The notes: generated by a model not told the origin, from the sequence alone. Shown: positions 1-8,871, numbered from the stretch's first letter. The stretch: DNA of 64,000 bases from JAAFIM01 sp964467315 (GCA_964467315.1 CAYXSA010000010.1:1-64000), one strand, 5' to 3'. Made by a program: numbers and translations.

Positions 1-47
1 AGACTTTTGGAATAATACGACATTTTAATTCTACATGCGGCGCACCT

Positions 48-145
48 GGGGGCAGACCCATGTGTCTGCCCTTTGGGGCAGCACAGGGCTGCCCTGAACA
101 GCCCGACGCTGCGCCCTTTTTGGCGCAGCGGCACGCCAAAAAAAA
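48..145 (+). repeat. Family A repeat, copy 1 (lacks the GTGAGGGATAG end)
   Basis: It has the constant block CAGCCCGAC, a hairpin (GCTGCGCC/GGCGCAGC) and the end block GGCACGCC followed by an A-tract. The left part is two nested cassettes built on GGGGCAGAC and GGGGCAGC. The left constant block is missing. The A-tract end faces the lipoprotein gene at 242. Nothing else is recognisable in positions 1-241. Confidence 0.7.
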
Positions 146-241
146 TCCCCCTTAGCGGTAACTATTGGCGCGTATTTTGCATCTATATCTATGATTTTTC
201 CGTTTTTACTCGAAATTTCTACCATCTACAAGCCTCGCACA

Positions 242-904
242 ATGAAATCACTTGCCAAAATATCGCTCCTGCTCTGCTCTTTTGCCCTCATTTTCGCTTC
301 CTGCGACTGCGATTGCAGCAAAAAAACGGGCAGCTCGCTCGTCGACCCCAATAAACCTATCACCGTCGACCCGAATGCCCCGAATCGCGGCGCACAAATA
401 GAGTTCAAAAAACAAATCGCGCTGGAGCTGAAGTCTAAAATGAGCAACGTCGCCAGCGTTGCCAAACTCAAATACGATGCCTCCATGCTCGGCGGCAAAT
501 CGCTCGCGCAGCTCGAAACCCTCTTCAAAAAAGACCAATCCGCCGCCGATGCCAAAGACGATGCCCGCCTAATAGCCAGCATTTTCACAGCGTTTATGGC
601 TGCCGAAAACAAAGCCAGCGCGCTGGATATCCAGTTTTCGATGACCCCCGAACCCATCGAAGGCGGTTTCGTGATATTCGCTATCAATGCCGAAACGGAA
701 CGCACGCTCACTTTTCAGATGTTCCGCGAGTCGGATTTTGAACTCGTCGCCTCCAACACGATGAGCCTCCACAAGGGCGCAAATTACAAAGCCATCAACG
801 TCAAAGACTTCCCCGATGGCGTGTATCTCATCAAAATCAGCGACAACAGCAACCAAGCCGAGATGGTGCAACGCGCCGAAATCGGCAACAACGTCAATAT
901 GTAA
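242..904 (+). CDS. Predicted lipoprotein, unknown function
   Basis: 220 residues. The N-terminus (MKSLAKISLL...) is a signal peptide ending in the lipobox FASC, with Cys21 as the lipidated residue and acidic residues right after it, which suggests an outer-membrane or surface lipoprotein. The middle is a hydrophilic, lysine-rich helical stretch. The last 70 residues look like a small beta-sandwich (ERTLTFQMF, then FPDGVYLIKI), resembling the carbohydrate-module-like tails common in this phylum. The frame is open upstream to 191, but the ATG at 242 is chosen because it starts the signal peptide. A hairpin terminator follows 27 bp after the stop. I do not recognise the family. Confidence 0.85.
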   Translation: MKSLAKISLLLCSFALIFASCDCDCSKKTGSSLVDPNKPITVDPNAPNRGAQIEFKKQIALELKSKMSNVASVAKLKYDASMLGGKSLAQLETLFKKDQSAADAKDDARLIASIFTAFMAAENKASALDIQFSMTPEPIEGGFVIFAINAETERTLTFQMFRESDFELVASNTMSLHKGANYKAINVKDFPDGVYLIKISDNSNQAEMVQRAEIGNNVNM

Positions 905-930
905 GCCGCTAAGGCAAAAATTCGCAAAAG

Positions 931-970
931 CCGCAAGTTCTTTCGAGAATTTGCGGTTTTTGGCTTTTTT
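931..970 (+). terminator. Intrinsic terminator after the lipoprotein gene
   Basis: The stem CCGCAAGTTCT / AGAATTTGCGG (one G-U pair) has a TTCG loop and is followed by two T-runs (957-961 and 965-970). It lies 27 bp after the stop codon at 904. Confidence 0.75.
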
Positions 971-1005
971 ATCGGCGAAAACGCGTTTTTTTGCCAGCTT
1001 GGAAT

Positions 1006-1013
1006 TATATTTG
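1006..1013 (+). promoter_or_regulatory. Possible Bacteroidota -7 element (TATATTTG)
   Basis: TATATTTG matches the TAnnTTTG consensus of the phylum and lies 70 bp before the ATG at 1084. No TTG (-33) is present at the usual 17-23 bp spacing, so only half of the promoter is supported. Confidence 0.4.
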
Positions 1014-1083
1014 CCCCAAGCTCGGCGCGGCTTCTCGCCCCTTCCTTCCACTCACATACACATACCAACTTACATTTACGTCT

Positions 1084-1626
1084 ATGCTTCGCAATTTCTT
1101 CCTCCTGCTTTGCGTTTTTTGCGCCCTCTCCACCCTCTCAGCGCAACGCAGCAAAACCGACATTAGCAACAAAAGCACTACAAAAACAGAAGCCCCCGCC
1201 CCTGATAGAGCCAAAAAAGATGCCCTCGCCTTCGGTATGAGCGTCATTGAGGCTTACTTCCGCCGCGATTGCGACTACGTTTGGAGCAAATTCGGCACAA
1301 CGGTCATGAGCTTCGAGAGCGGGCAGATTTTCAACGTTACCCCCGACCTCAAAACGGAATTTTGCAACGAGAACCCCTTGCGCACCGATATACGCGTAAA
1401 TCTCGCACTTTATACGGAAAATTATAATCAAACCGTGATGTCTTCCGCCGAGATGCTCGCCCAGTCGCCTCAAGCCTATCAGCAACTGCAAATGCAAACG
1501 GGCGATTACTTTTTCGACGGCTCGCAGCGCAAAAGCAGCACTTCAACTTCCGTTTTTCGTGCCAGCGATGCCGCGCGCTTCATCATTCGCAAGTCGGGTA
1601 CTTCTTGGGTGATTATCGCCATTTAA
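1084..1626 (+). CDS. Secreted protein, unknown function
   Basis: 180 residues with a clear signal peptide (MLRNFFLLLCVFCALSTLSAQ) and cleavage after SAQ. The mature part has a Ser/Thr/Lys-rich linker of about 25 residues. A compact domain of about 125 residues follows, with alternating beta and helix character (AFGMSVIEAYFRRDCDYVW ... RASDAARFIIRK) and a hydrophobic end WVIIAI. The overall pattern resembles the NTF2-like DUF4783 proteins of Bacteroidota, but this is a weak resemblance by eye. The frame runs upstream to 991; the ATG at 1084 is preferred because it begins the signal peptide. Confidence 0.8.
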   Translation: MLRNFFLLLCVFCALSTLSAQRSKTDISNKSTTKTEAPAPDRAKKDALAFGMSVIEAYFRRDCDYVWSKFGTTVMSFESGQIFNVTPDLKTEFCNENPLRTDIRVNLALYTENYNQTVMSSAEMLAQSPQAYQQLQMQTGDYFFDGSQRKSSTSTSVFRASDAARFIIRKSGTSWVIIAI

Positions 1627-1689
1627 TTTGCGCCTTCCAGCTATAAACGATAGATGTAAATGATTGGTTATCAATTATTTACATCTTTT

Positions 1690-1854
1690 GTTTTTTTTGG
1701 CGAGCCGCTTCGCGCGTGGGCAGCCACAAGGGCTGCCCCTACACGCGCTCGCGTCGGGCTATGCGGGGTTTTAGTGCGCGTGCAAAGCCCGCGCACCGCG
1801 CGACAGGGCAGCCACAAGAGCTGCCCCTACGCGCGCCCCTTCTATCCCTCTCGC
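1690..1854 (-). repeat. Family A repeat, copy 2 (degenerate)
   Basis: In reverse orientation it starts with a T-tract and GGCGAGCC (a variant of GGGCGTGCC). It then has GTCGGGCTAT and ends in CTATCCCTCTCGC. Two cassettes of the GGCAGCCACAAG...GGCTGCCCC type sit inside. Several bases of the constant blocks have changed. It fills most of the gap before the SPOR gene. Confidence 0.65.
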
Positions 1855-1914
1855 AATGCCATCATTTTAGCTTTTTTCTTAGTTTTTCCCACACCCCAAG
1901 CGTTCTATAATTTT

Positions 1915-3474
1915 ATGTATCCATTATTTTTTGCAGCCCTGCTTGCCCTCGCTCCCTTTTTGCTCTTTGCTCAAGGCACAGCAGGCGAAAGCGCCTATTT
2001 TATACAAGTCGCCTCTTATGCCAATCCCAAATACAGCGACTTCAAAAAAATTCATAATCTGGGCTATCTCTTCGAGCAGCCCGCGCCCAATGGTACGCCG
2101 CGCATTATGCTGGGTACTTTTAGCAGCCAAAGCACCGCGACCCAAGTTTTAGCAAAAGTAAAAGCGCAAGGCTATAAAGATGCCTTCGTACATAAGGTCG
2201 ACATAGACGAGGCAGACGGCGTATACGTCGTGCAACTCGCTACCTTCAAATTTACGGAAGAGATACATTGGGCAGACTGGCAAAATCTCGCCTCTCCACT
2301 CTATGGGCAGATGAGCGACGAAAAAATCCGCCTCCACGCAGGTCTATACAAAACGGAAGACGAAGCCGAAAAAGCCCTACGCCGCCTCCAATCGCGCGGC
2401 TCTAAGGATATGTTCATAAAGCGCGTCAGCGCTAAGGCGCTGCACAAGGTCAGCGCCTTCGAGATGGGACGCTCTGCTTCCTCTCGCTCAACTGCTAACA
2501 CAGGCGGCGCACGCAGCTCTATCAAGGCTTTGCAGCAGTTTTTGCAGCAAGAAAATATATACCGCTCCAATATCGATGGCGCTTGGGGCAAAGCTACCGA
2601 AGCCGCCACCTCACAGTATCGGCAAGTCAATAGCCGCTACGAAAACTACCAACTGCTCTCCCAACGCATCAGCCCGCCCCAAATAGAGGAATACTCCTTG
2701 CAGTACTACCTCAACCTCATCGGCGACAAACCGCAGGTAGCCGAAGAGGCTTTGCGCCAGTTCAAACACCCACTTGCAAAGGTCTATCGGGCGTATATGT
2801 ACCTGCATGGCGATGTAAAAATCCCCGACTATGCCAACACCGTCAATACGCTGATGAATGAAGCCTGCGAGCAGGTTTTCGGCAATTATCGCCTATCAAC
2901 GCGCTCAGATTTTCGCATGGATTACAGCTATCGCACGATTGGACAGTTGCTAATGCACCTGCGAGAGCTACACGAAGCCGTCGTAGACGAGCCCCAAGTG
3001 CCTTGCTGGCTTTTCCGCCGCCACCCAGATGCCTCTGCGGAGGCTTTCGCTCCGCATTGGGGCAATGAGCGCGATGAATTTGCGATATCTACCGACTGCG
3101 GTAGCTTTTTGCTGCTGCCCGAATTGAAATTGTTGATAGCCGTGAGCCGCGATTTTTCGGAGCAGCCCGATAAAGCCCTTGCCGCTACAGATTTCAACGC
3201 CTTGCAGCGCTTGTACGTCCTGCCCACGCGCCTAAATGGCGAAGAAGGCAAACGCTTGGAGCAGTGGTACACGGATTTTTGGGTCAATCTAAAGGGACAG
3301 GAAACAGGCACGCCCCTGCAAAAAAACACCTACAAAATGCTATATTTCTCTTTTCACGAGGCACTCATACAGACTGAAGAGCATTTTTTGCGGCAGGGCT
3401 TTATTAGCCTCGATGCCCGCCCTTTGGCTTTGAGTGTACTGTATACTTCGATAAATCAGTACTTCGGGAAATAG
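1915..3474 (+). CDS. SPOR-domain protein with peptidoglycan-binding-like segment
   Basis: 519 residues. The signal peptide (MYPLFFAALLALAPFLLFAQ) is followed by three consecutive SPOR-like units. The first two begin YFIQVASYANPKYSDF and GVYVVQLATFKFTEE, and the third is HAGLYKTEDEAEKALRRLQ. SPOR modules bind denuded peptidoglycan, so an envelope role is likely. Around residues 200-235 there is a segment like the PG_binding_1 fold (SIKALQQFLQQENIY...IDGAWGKATEAA). The C-terminal 280 residues are helical, Trp/Tyr-rich and unrecognised. The frame is open from 1660 through repeat-derived sequence; the ATG at 1915 is chosen because the signal peptide starts there. Confidence 0.8.
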   Translation: MYPLFFAALLALAPFLLFAQGTAGESAYFIQVASYANPKYSDFKKIHNLGYLFEQPAPNGTPRIMLGTFSSQSTATQVLAKVKAQGYKDAFVHKVDIDEADGVYVVQLATFKFTEEIHWADWQNLASPLYGQMSDEKIRLHAGLYKTEDEAEKALRRLQSRGSKDMFIKRVSAKALHKVSAFEMGRSASSRSTANTGGARSSIKALQQFLQQENIYRSNIDGAWGKATEAATSQYRQVNSRYENYQLLSQRISPPQIEEYSLQYYLNLIGDKPQVAEEALRQFKHPLAKVYRAYMYLHGDVKIPDYANTVNTLMNEACEQVFGNYRLSTRSDFRMDYSYRTIGQLLMHLRELHEAVVDEPQVPCWLFRRHPDASAEAFAPHWGNERDEFAISTDCGSFLLLPELKLLIAVSRDFSEQPDKALAATDFNALQRLYVLPTRLNGEEGKRLEQWYTDFWVNLKGQETGTPLQKNTYKMLYFSFHEALIQTEEHFLRQGFISLDARPLALSVLYTSINQYFGK

Positions 3475-3497
3475 CAACAAAGCTTGAATTTGGGTTT

Positions 3498-3632
3498 GCG
3501 TGAGGGATAGTAGGGGCGTATAAATATACGCCCCGAATAGCCCGACCCCGCGCCAGTAGAGCCGTAGCATGCTACGGCTCCGCCTGCCGCCCTTTGCGGC
3601 AGGCGTGGCGCGGCGGGCACGCCCAAAAAAAA
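3498..3632 (+). repeat. Family A repeat, copy 3
   Basis: Complete copy: GCGTGAGGGATAG, cassette GTAGGGGCGTATAAATATACGCCCC, AATAGCCCGACC, then a nested AGCCGTAGCATGCTACGGCT cassette in a GC-rich stem, GGGCACGCCC and an A-tract. It occupies the convergent gap between the SPOR gene and the DUF389 gene; the A-tract is 17 bp from the latter's stop codon. Confidence 0.85.
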
Positions 3633-3648
3633 CTGCCCGATGGAGCGT

Positions 3649-5124
3649 TTACTGCACAACGAGGCGCAGATTTTCGATGCCCAGCTCTACGATGAGAAAA
3701 TTGGCGATGCGCCCTTTGGAGGCTTCGTCAATCTCTTTGCTGGCTTGGAGGAAGATAGTGGGCACGATTTCGGCGTTGGTATTTTCGCCAGAAGTAGCGA
3801 TTTCCACCGCCTCGCTATAGGCAAGTCGGGTGATTTCGGGATAGAGCGCCGTCAATTTTTTGCTTAATTGCGTGAGTTGCCCCGTAGACATAGAACTTCC
3901 CCCTCCGATAACGCCGCCTTTGCTGGCTAAACTGCCGACTTTCCCCGACTCAAAGGCTTCTATGCGTTTGCGCAGTTCTTCGATGGTTTTATCCTTTTCG
4001 CGCATGATGCTCTCGACCATCGAAGAGTTGATAGCGCCGCCGTAGTAGCTTTGTACGTTGTTGCTTTGGTGCAAGACGAGTTTGGTACCCGATAGACCGT
4101 ATTTGGGGTCTTGCAATTTTTCTTGAATGCTGTTTACGACCTGTTCAGCGAGCGGCTCGCCTATGAGTACAAGGTCGATTTTTGCCGTATCGGAGCCATA
4201 CTCAAATTTAGGATTGAGTACTGTTGTGTTTTTAAATTTGATGTTTTCCTCTACAAAAACTGCCGCACGGCTTTTGAAAATCGCTTCTTTAATGGCATGA
4301 TAGGCAGTAAATACGCTCGGAATTATCGTGATGACCACCAAGGAACTGATGATAAGCCGCACGCGCTTTTCCAATTCTTTGTCCAAAAACTCCTTTTGCG
4401 GAAAATTTAAAAAGCGGACAAAAAACATGGCGCTAAGCGCGATAAATACGGAGTTGATAAAGAACAGGTAAAAAGCCCCGAAGGCATTGGTAAAATTACC
4501 ATTGGCGATATAGTAGCCTGCCGTGCAGAGGGGCGGCATCAGCGCGGTGGCGATGGCTACTCCTGGTATCGCATTGCCTCTATCCTTGCGCGAGGCGGCT
4601 ACGATGCCTACCCCACCGCCAAAAGTAGCTATCAGCACATCGTAGATATTTGGGCGAGTGCGATTTAGGAGCTCCTGCGTTTCTTGCCCTAAGGGCGAGA
4701 GGAAAAAATAAATAATACTCGCCCCCAGCGCCAGCACGACCATCAGCGCCAGATTGCGCCCTGCCGTTTTCATAAACTCAAAATCGTTGGAGCCCGCCGC
4801 GTAGCCGATGCCCACGATGGGGCCCATGAGCGGAGAAATCAACATCGCGCCAATAATCACCGCTACGCTATTGACATTCAAGCCAATGGAGGCTATCAGC
4901 GCCGCAAAAATCAGCGCCCACAAGTTGCCGCCGCGAAAAATGACCCCTTTTCGGATATTGTCGATAGTACCCGCTTCGTCCGTATCCAAATGCAGGCTAA
5001 AAAGGTCTTTTATACGCTCCCAAGGAGTCGGCTCAAAGTCGGCTGCCGCAGGCATAACATCGTGCACTTGTGTGTGCTCGCTATATGGGGGGGGCGTAGA
5101 TTGTTCGGGGCTATTATTTGACAT
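3649..5124 (-). CDS. DUF389 family multi-pass membrane protein
   Basis: 491 residues. A hydrophilic N-terminus (1-64) leads into the hydrophobic DUF389 core of about six membrane segments (roughly 65-270). This includes the family signature NVNSVAVIIGAMLISPLMGP at about 85-102 and a second conserved stretch AIPGVAIATALMPPLCTAGY. The C-terminal about 200 residues are soluble, with a coiled coil (IMREKDKTIEELRKRIEAF) and a final alpha/beta domain. Members of this family occur in many bacteria, but their transport or signalling role is not established. Start: ATG at 5124, no better upstream choice. Confidence 0.85.
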   Translation of the reverse strand: MSNNSPEQSTPPPYSEHTQVHDVMPAAADFEPTPWERIKDLFSLHLDTDEAGTIDNIRKGVIFRGGNLWALIFAALIASIGLNVNSVAVIIGAMLISPLMGPIVGIGYAAGSNDFEFMKTAGRNLALMVVLALGASIIYFFLSPLGQETQELLNRTRPNIYDVLIATFGGGVGIVAASRKDRGNAIPGVAIATALMPPLCTAGYYIANGNFTNAFGAFYLFFINSVFIALSAMFFVRFLNFPQKEFLDKELEKRVRLIISSLVVITIIPSVFTAYHAIKEAIFKSRAAVFVEENIKFKNTTVLNPKFEYGSDTAKIDLVLIGEPLAEQVVNSIQEKLQDPKYGLSGTKLVLHQSNNVQSYYGGAINSSMVESIMREKDKTIEELRKRIEAFESGKVGSLASKGGVIGGGSSMSTGQLTQLSKKLTALYPEITRLAYSEAVEIATSGENTNAEIVPTIFLQASKEIDEASKGRIANFLIVELGIENLRLVVQ

Positions 5125-5200
5125 AAAACGGTCTTTATTTGCAGGTTATCAATGCGGGATGCGGCGCAAAAATAAGTAAAATTTACGCTTAGAGGGTTTA

Positions 5201-5301
5201 TTTTTTTCGCTGCGCCCTTGGGCGTGCCCGCGCCCCAAAAAAGGGGGCGCGGTCGGGCTATTCAGGGCAGCCACAAGAGCTGCCCCTACTATCCCTCACG
5301 C
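5201..5301 (-). repeat. Family A repeat, copy 4
   Basis: Reverse copy with T-tract, GGGCGTGCCC, a stem CGCGCCCC/GGGGCGCG, GGTCGGGCTAT, a GGCAGCCACAAGAGCTGCCCC cassette, and CTATCCCTCACGC. The A-tract end (read on the minus strand) faces the DUF389 start. Positions 5302-5375 hold two more palindromic cassettes (GCGCGCACCCGC.. and AGGGGCGAATAAATATTCGCCC). Confidence 0.8.
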
Positions 5302-5383
5302 AAATATGGCGCGCACCCGCAAAAGTGCGGGCGCGCCAGTAGGGGCGAATAAATATTCGCCCAGCTAATAGACAGCCTGCGGA

Positions 5384-5863
5384 TTAGACCAGCGCACGCT
5401 CAAGGGGATAAAACATCTCCGTATGCGGTATATTATCCTCCATATATTCGATATCTGTAGCCGTAAATCCCAAATTTTCGTAAAACTTCCGCAGGCGGCT
5501 TTGGGCGGAAATGCGCACCTCGTGTTCGGGGTAAAGCTGGCGGATTTGCCGCAGTGCCTCCTTTGTGATTTGCTGCCCTAGCCCCCGCCCGCGCAGGTCG
5601 AGCCGATTGACTACGCGCCCGATGCAGGCGGCGTTTTCGTAATTCATACCAGGCGGCAGCAACCTACAGTAACCGATAAGCCGACGCGTAGCATCGCCCT
5701 GCTCGTAGGCAAAAAGATGATGCGCCTCGTAGTCGCGCCCATCAAAATCGAGATACCAACACTCCTGCTCTACTACAAAAACCTCCTGCCGTAGCCGCCC
5801 CATCTCGTACAGCAGCCGCGTATCTATCTCCTCGAAACTCTTTAGCTCAAAATATGCTTGCAT
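5384..5863 (-). CDS. ElaA-type GNAT N-acetyltransferase
   Basis: 159 residues. The family pattern is clear: an N-terminal LRQEVFVVEQECWYLDFDGRD block typical of ElaA-like acetyltransferases, then AYEQGDATRRLIGYCRLLPPG and the acetyl-CoA binding motif VVNRLDLRGRGLGQQI (R/Q-x-x-G-x-G/A type), and QSRLRKFYENLGFTA near the end. The substrate is unknown. The frame extends to 5956, but those 31 codons are read through a family B repeat, so the ATG at 5863 is the start. Confidence 0.85.
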   Translation of the reverse strand: MQAYFELKSFEEIDTRLLYEMGRLRQEVFVVEQECWYLDFDGRDYEAHHLFAYEQGDATRRLIGYCRLLPPGMNYENAACIGRVVNRLDLRGRGLGQQITKEALRQIRQLYPEHEVRISAQSRLRKFYENLGFTATDIEYMEDNIPHTEMFYPLERALV

Positions 5864-5888
5864 GGTGTTTTGATTGGCTTGATGTATA

Positions 5889-5962
5889 GGTACTGCGCCG
5901 CTCGCTGTCGCTCGCGTCGCTGGTATTATGCCGCCTTGCGGCGGCAGCGGTAGCAAGTACTT
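5889..5962 (-). repeat. Family B repeat, copy 1
   Basis: It contains ACTTGCTACC, GCCGCCGCAAGGCGGC (inner palindrome), a second imperfect hairpin (GCGACGCGAGCG/CGCTCGCGTCGC type) and GCGGCGCAGTACC, read on the minus strand. The GTACC end is 26 bp upstream of the acetyltransferase ATG. Confidence 0.8.
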
Positions 5963-6020
5963 AAATTTTTTGTGGAGTTGTTTGATGAATTTTCAATTTT
6001 CGCCTGCCACTTTAAAGCCT

Positions 6021-6662
6021 CTACTTTAGGAAGGGATTATGTTTGCGCTCTTTGCCGATGGTGGTCGGTTCGCCGTGTCCTGCGTATACGCGGGTTTCGT
6101 CGGGCAGGGTCAGCAATTCGCGTTGGATGCTATCTATCAGGGTCTTATGATTGCCGCCTGGTAGGTCGGTGCGCCCGATACTGCGTTCAAAAAGCGTATC
6201 CCCCGCAATCACATAGCCCGCCGCCGCATTGTAAAAGCAGACGCTTGCGGGCGAGTGCCCTGGCACAAAACGCACCTCCAAACTCGTATTGCCAAATTTT
6301 ATCGGCTTGCCGACCTCGATAAACTGGCTAACGGGTGGCTGCCGTTCATGGACAGGAATACCAAAATTTTGCGCCGACAACTCGTAACGCGCCAATACGG
6401 GCAATTCGCCCTCGTGTATCTCCAAGCCTATGCCGTAAGTCTCCGCTACGAAGGCATTGCCAAAAACATGGTCTAAATGACAATGCGTGTTGAGTAAACG
6501 CACGGGACGCAAGCCCGCTTGCTTTATCCAATTTTGTAGCCGCTGCCGCTCAAAATTCTCATAACAGCCTGGGTCGATAATGACGCACTCTTTCGTCTCA
6601 TCAAACAAAATATACGTGTTCTCGTAAAAGGCGCTGAAGGTGAAATAGTGTATATCTGACAT
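6021..6662 (-). CDS. MBL-fold hydrolase, glyoxalase-II-like
   Basis: 213 residues, the usual size of short glyoxalase-II-like metallo-beta-lactamase-fold hydrolases. Metal-site motifs are intact: NTHCHLDH (THxHxDH) at about residue 53, GHSPAS for the next histidine, AGDTLF for the bridging aspartate, and the terminal AGHG histidine. The N-terminal YFTFSAFYENTYILFDETKECVIIDPG is characteristic. It probably hydrolyses a thioester such as an S-lactoyl thiol. The frame extends upstream to 6752 only through a family B repeat; the ATG at 6662 is the start. Confidence 0.88.
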   Translation of the reverse strand: MSDIHYFTFSAFYENTYILFDETKECVIIDPGCYENFERQRLQNWIKQAGLRPVRLLNTHCHLDHVFGNAFVAETYGIGLEIHEGELPVLARYELSAQNFGIPVHERQPPVSQFIEVGKPIKFGNTSLEVRFVPGHSPASVCFYNAAAGYVIAGDTLFERSIGRTDLPGGNHKTLIDSIQRELLTLPDETRVYAGHGEPTTIGKERKHNPFLK

Positions 6663-6684
6663 GATTGGTTGGTGTTGTGTTTTA

Positions 6685-6758
6685 GGTACTGCGCCGCTCG
6701 CTATCGCTCGCAGCGCTGGTACTATGCCGCCTTGCGGCGGCAGTGGTGGCAAGTATTA
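6685..6758 (-). repeat. Family B repeat, copy 2
   Basis: It has the same blocks and orientation as the copy at 5889 with a few changes inside the second hairpin. The GTACC end is 23 bp from the hydrolase ATG at 6662. Confidence 0.8.
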
Positions 6759-6764
6759 CGCACA

Positions 6765-6803
6765 ATTCGTCATTCGTCATTCGTCATTCGTCATTCGTCA
6801 TTC
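6765..6803. repeat. Heptamer array, unit ATTCGTC
   Basis: Five and a half perfect tandem copies of ATTCGTC. The array overlaps the TGA stop codon of the GCS2-CBS gene (6802-6804), so its first bases on the minus strand form that stop. Confidence 0.9.
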
Positions 6804-8871
6804 ACCCGCGTTTTTCTTTCTCGCCGTGCAGCCTTTGTATGAGTCGTTTGCAGATGACCATAAAATCTTTTTCGGAGATAACGCCGACGAGTTCCTGATT
6901 TTTGACGACGGGCAAAACGCGAATTTGGTGCTGGTTCATCAGGGATATGACTTCCAAAATCGTCGTTTGCGGCTCTATCGTGATGGGGCTGCGCAACATA
7001 ATATCGCCTACCGTGCGCATAGGCACGAAGGCACAGGAGGCGTGCACGAAATGTTCGCGCATGGGCTCTTCGCTGTCGTTGGCGGCAGCATCGCTCTCAG
7101 GATTGAGTTGCTGCACGAGTTGCTGGAGTTTTTCTTCGTCCGTGCTGCCGTCGTTATGCAAAATCGGCATCAATTCCGTGCGCTTCGTAAAGCACTCGAG
7201 TATGATTTTATTGGTAATCAAGCCGACGAGCTTGCCCGCTTCGTCCTCTACGGGCAGGTATTCGCTGCCGCTCCAAGCCATGAGCGCGGCGGCAAACTCT
7301 ACGATGTCTTCTTTTCTGACGGTGAGTATATCATTGCTCATAAACTCCTCGACGAGCAGACCCGAAGGGTCGTATTGGTCGAATTCGTGCAATTCGGGTA
7401 TCTCCCAAGTGTGCGCGGGCTTGGTTTTGGCTTGATTGTGCCAGATGGCAGCGGTGAGGGAAGTGGCGCTTTCGTCGTGATTGGTTTCTTTCATAAATTT
7501 GGTATACGTCATCAGAATCCAGCGCGCTCCGTTCATGTGTCTGCGGGCGCGCTCTTCGATGATGCCTAAGTATTGGTCGCGGTGTTCGGGGTTGATTTGG
7601 CGCTTATCCAAACCTTGCCGAGCGAGGGGCAGTAGGACTTCGAGTGTGAGGTCGCGGGCGGCTAATTTCTGATTGCCTATCCAGGTAAACTTGCTATCAA
7701 TGCCCGTGCGTGCGCCTTTTGTGAAGTTGTCCGACGCATCTTCAAAGCCCATATGCTTGGTGATGTCTTTGTATTCTGTAGCCATACCTTCCATCACGCC
7801 GAGCCAAAAAGCTGTATTTGCCATCTCGTCGAGTACAGTCGGTCCCGCGCCCAAAATTCTGTTCTCTATGCGCAAATGCGGCTTGCCGTTGGGGCTGATA
7901 CCATAGCAGGGTCTATTCCAGCGATACACCGTACCGTTGTGCACTTGCAGCGCTCGCAGTTTGGGTGTGATACCGTCATAAACGGCGCTTAGGGAGTCTT
8001 GCTCTATGTCTGTGCCCAGCAAGATGCGAAAACGCATAATATCCTCTCTGTAGATTTCCAAAATCGATTTGCGCAGCCAGCCTTTGCCGAAGGTAACACG
8101 CGGCGAGCGCTCGCGCAAATTGTCGCTATTGGAGCGCGAATCTATCGACTGCTGAAACAAAGCGATACGCGTTTCATGCCATAAGCGCTTGCCAAAGAGC
8201 ACGGGCGAATTGGCACACATCGCCAGCACAGGCCCCGCCGCCGCCAGCGCGATATTGTAATATTGCGTAAAATCTCGCGGATGCACCTGCAAATGTATCT
8301 GAAAACTCGTATTGCAGGCTTCCAAGAGGGGCGAATCGTGCCGAATTTTTAGCTCGTCAATGCCGTCGATGTGCAATTCGTAGTCCGAACCACGCAGTTT
8401 TTTTAGCGCGACCATCAGCGCTAAATAGCGCTCTTTGGGGGTGAGCTTGTCCAGATTTAGGTCAAACTTCCGCAAAGAAGGCAGTATCCCCGTCAGCAAA
8501 ATGCGGCTATCGTGTTTGAGCGCTACAGCTTGGATTTCCCGCAGTCGCTGCCGCAGCTCCTGCTCCATATCGCCTAAGGCATCACCCGCAAAGGTACGCG
8601 GCGAAAGATTTGCCTCCAAATTAAACTGCGCCAATTCTGTCGTCAGCCATTCGGGGTGAAACTCCTCCAAAATCTGCATCGCCGTATACGCAGGCTTATA
8701 CGCCTTGTTGATCAGGCACATTTCCTGTTCCGCACCGATGCGCGTGATGCCGTCTTCAAACCAATCATTTTGCAGCATATATTCCAATGCCTGCACGTCG
8801 CGCAAAAGATGCCGCACAAAATGCTGCATGTCCTGCCCCTGCGTCGCCAAATGTACTTTTTCCTCTCCCAT
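6802..8871 (-). CDS. Glutamate-cysteine ligase-like (GCS2) protein fused to two CBS domains
   Basis: 689 residues. Roughly 1-470 is a GCS2-type carboxylate-amine ligase (IGAEQEMCLINKAYKP near the start, NLEANLSP, FQIHLQVHP, AMCANSPVLFG, RIENRILGAGPTVLDE). This family forms gamma-glutamyl or similar amide bonds using ATP. Roughly 530-690 holds two CBS units (FMSNDILTVRKEDIVEFAAALMA and IMLRSPITIEPQTTILEVISL), which usually bind adenine nucleotides and regulate the attached enzyme. The fusion suggests an energy-sensing ligase; the substrate cannot be read from the sequence. A well-formed promoter lies just upstream. Confidence 0.85.
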   Translation of the reverse strand: MGEEKVHLATQGQDMQHFVRHLLRDVQALEYMLQNDWFEDGITRIGAEQEMCLINKAYKPAYTAMQILEEFHPEWLTTELAQFNLEANLSPRTFAGDALGDMEQELRQRLREIQAVALKHDSRILLTGILPSLRKFDLNLDKLTPKERYLALMVALKKLRGSDYELHIDGIDELKIRHDSPLLEACNTSFQIHLQVHPRDFTQYYNIALAAAGPVLAMCANSPVLFGKRLWHETRIALFQQSIDSRSNSDNLRERSPRVTFGKGWLRKSILEIYREDIMRFRILLGTDIEQDSLSAVYDGITPKLRALQVHNGTVYRWNRPCYGISPNGKPHLRIENRILGAGPTVLDEMANTAFWLGVMEGMATEYKDITKHMGFEDASDNFTKGARTGIDSKFTWIGNQKLAARDLTLEVLLPLARQGLDKRQINPEHRDQYLGIIEERARRHMNGARWILMTYTKFMKETNHDESATSLTAAIWHNQAKTKPAHTWEIPELHEFDQYDPSGLLVEEFMSNDILTVRKEDIVEFAAALMAWSGSEYLPVEDEAGKLVGLITNKIILECFTKRTELMPILHNDGSTDEEKLQQLVQQLNPESDAAANDSEEPMREHFVHASCAFVPMRTVGDIMLRSPITIEPQTTILEVISLMNQHQIRVLPVVKNQELVGVISEKDFMVICKRLIQRLHGEKEKRG

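Noticed and set aside
3498..3632. Family A repeats as intrinsic terminators
   Set aside because: When read outward from a gene the T-run comes before the stem, not after it, and on the other strand an A-run follows the stem.
5864..5956. N-terminal extension of the acetyltransferase frame (and the like at 6663-6752)
   Set aside because: These codons are the translation of family B repeats (the same LPPQGGI..RATASGAVP peptide appears at each), so they are not coding.
6765..6803. CRISPR array
   Set aside because: The 7-nt units have no spacers; these are tandem arrays. No cas gene is present.
6661..7569. 302-residue plus-strand frame opposite the GCS2-CBS gene
   Set aside because: It overlaps the conserved CBS coding region on the other strand and starts in a family B repeat; its composition is that of an antisense frame.
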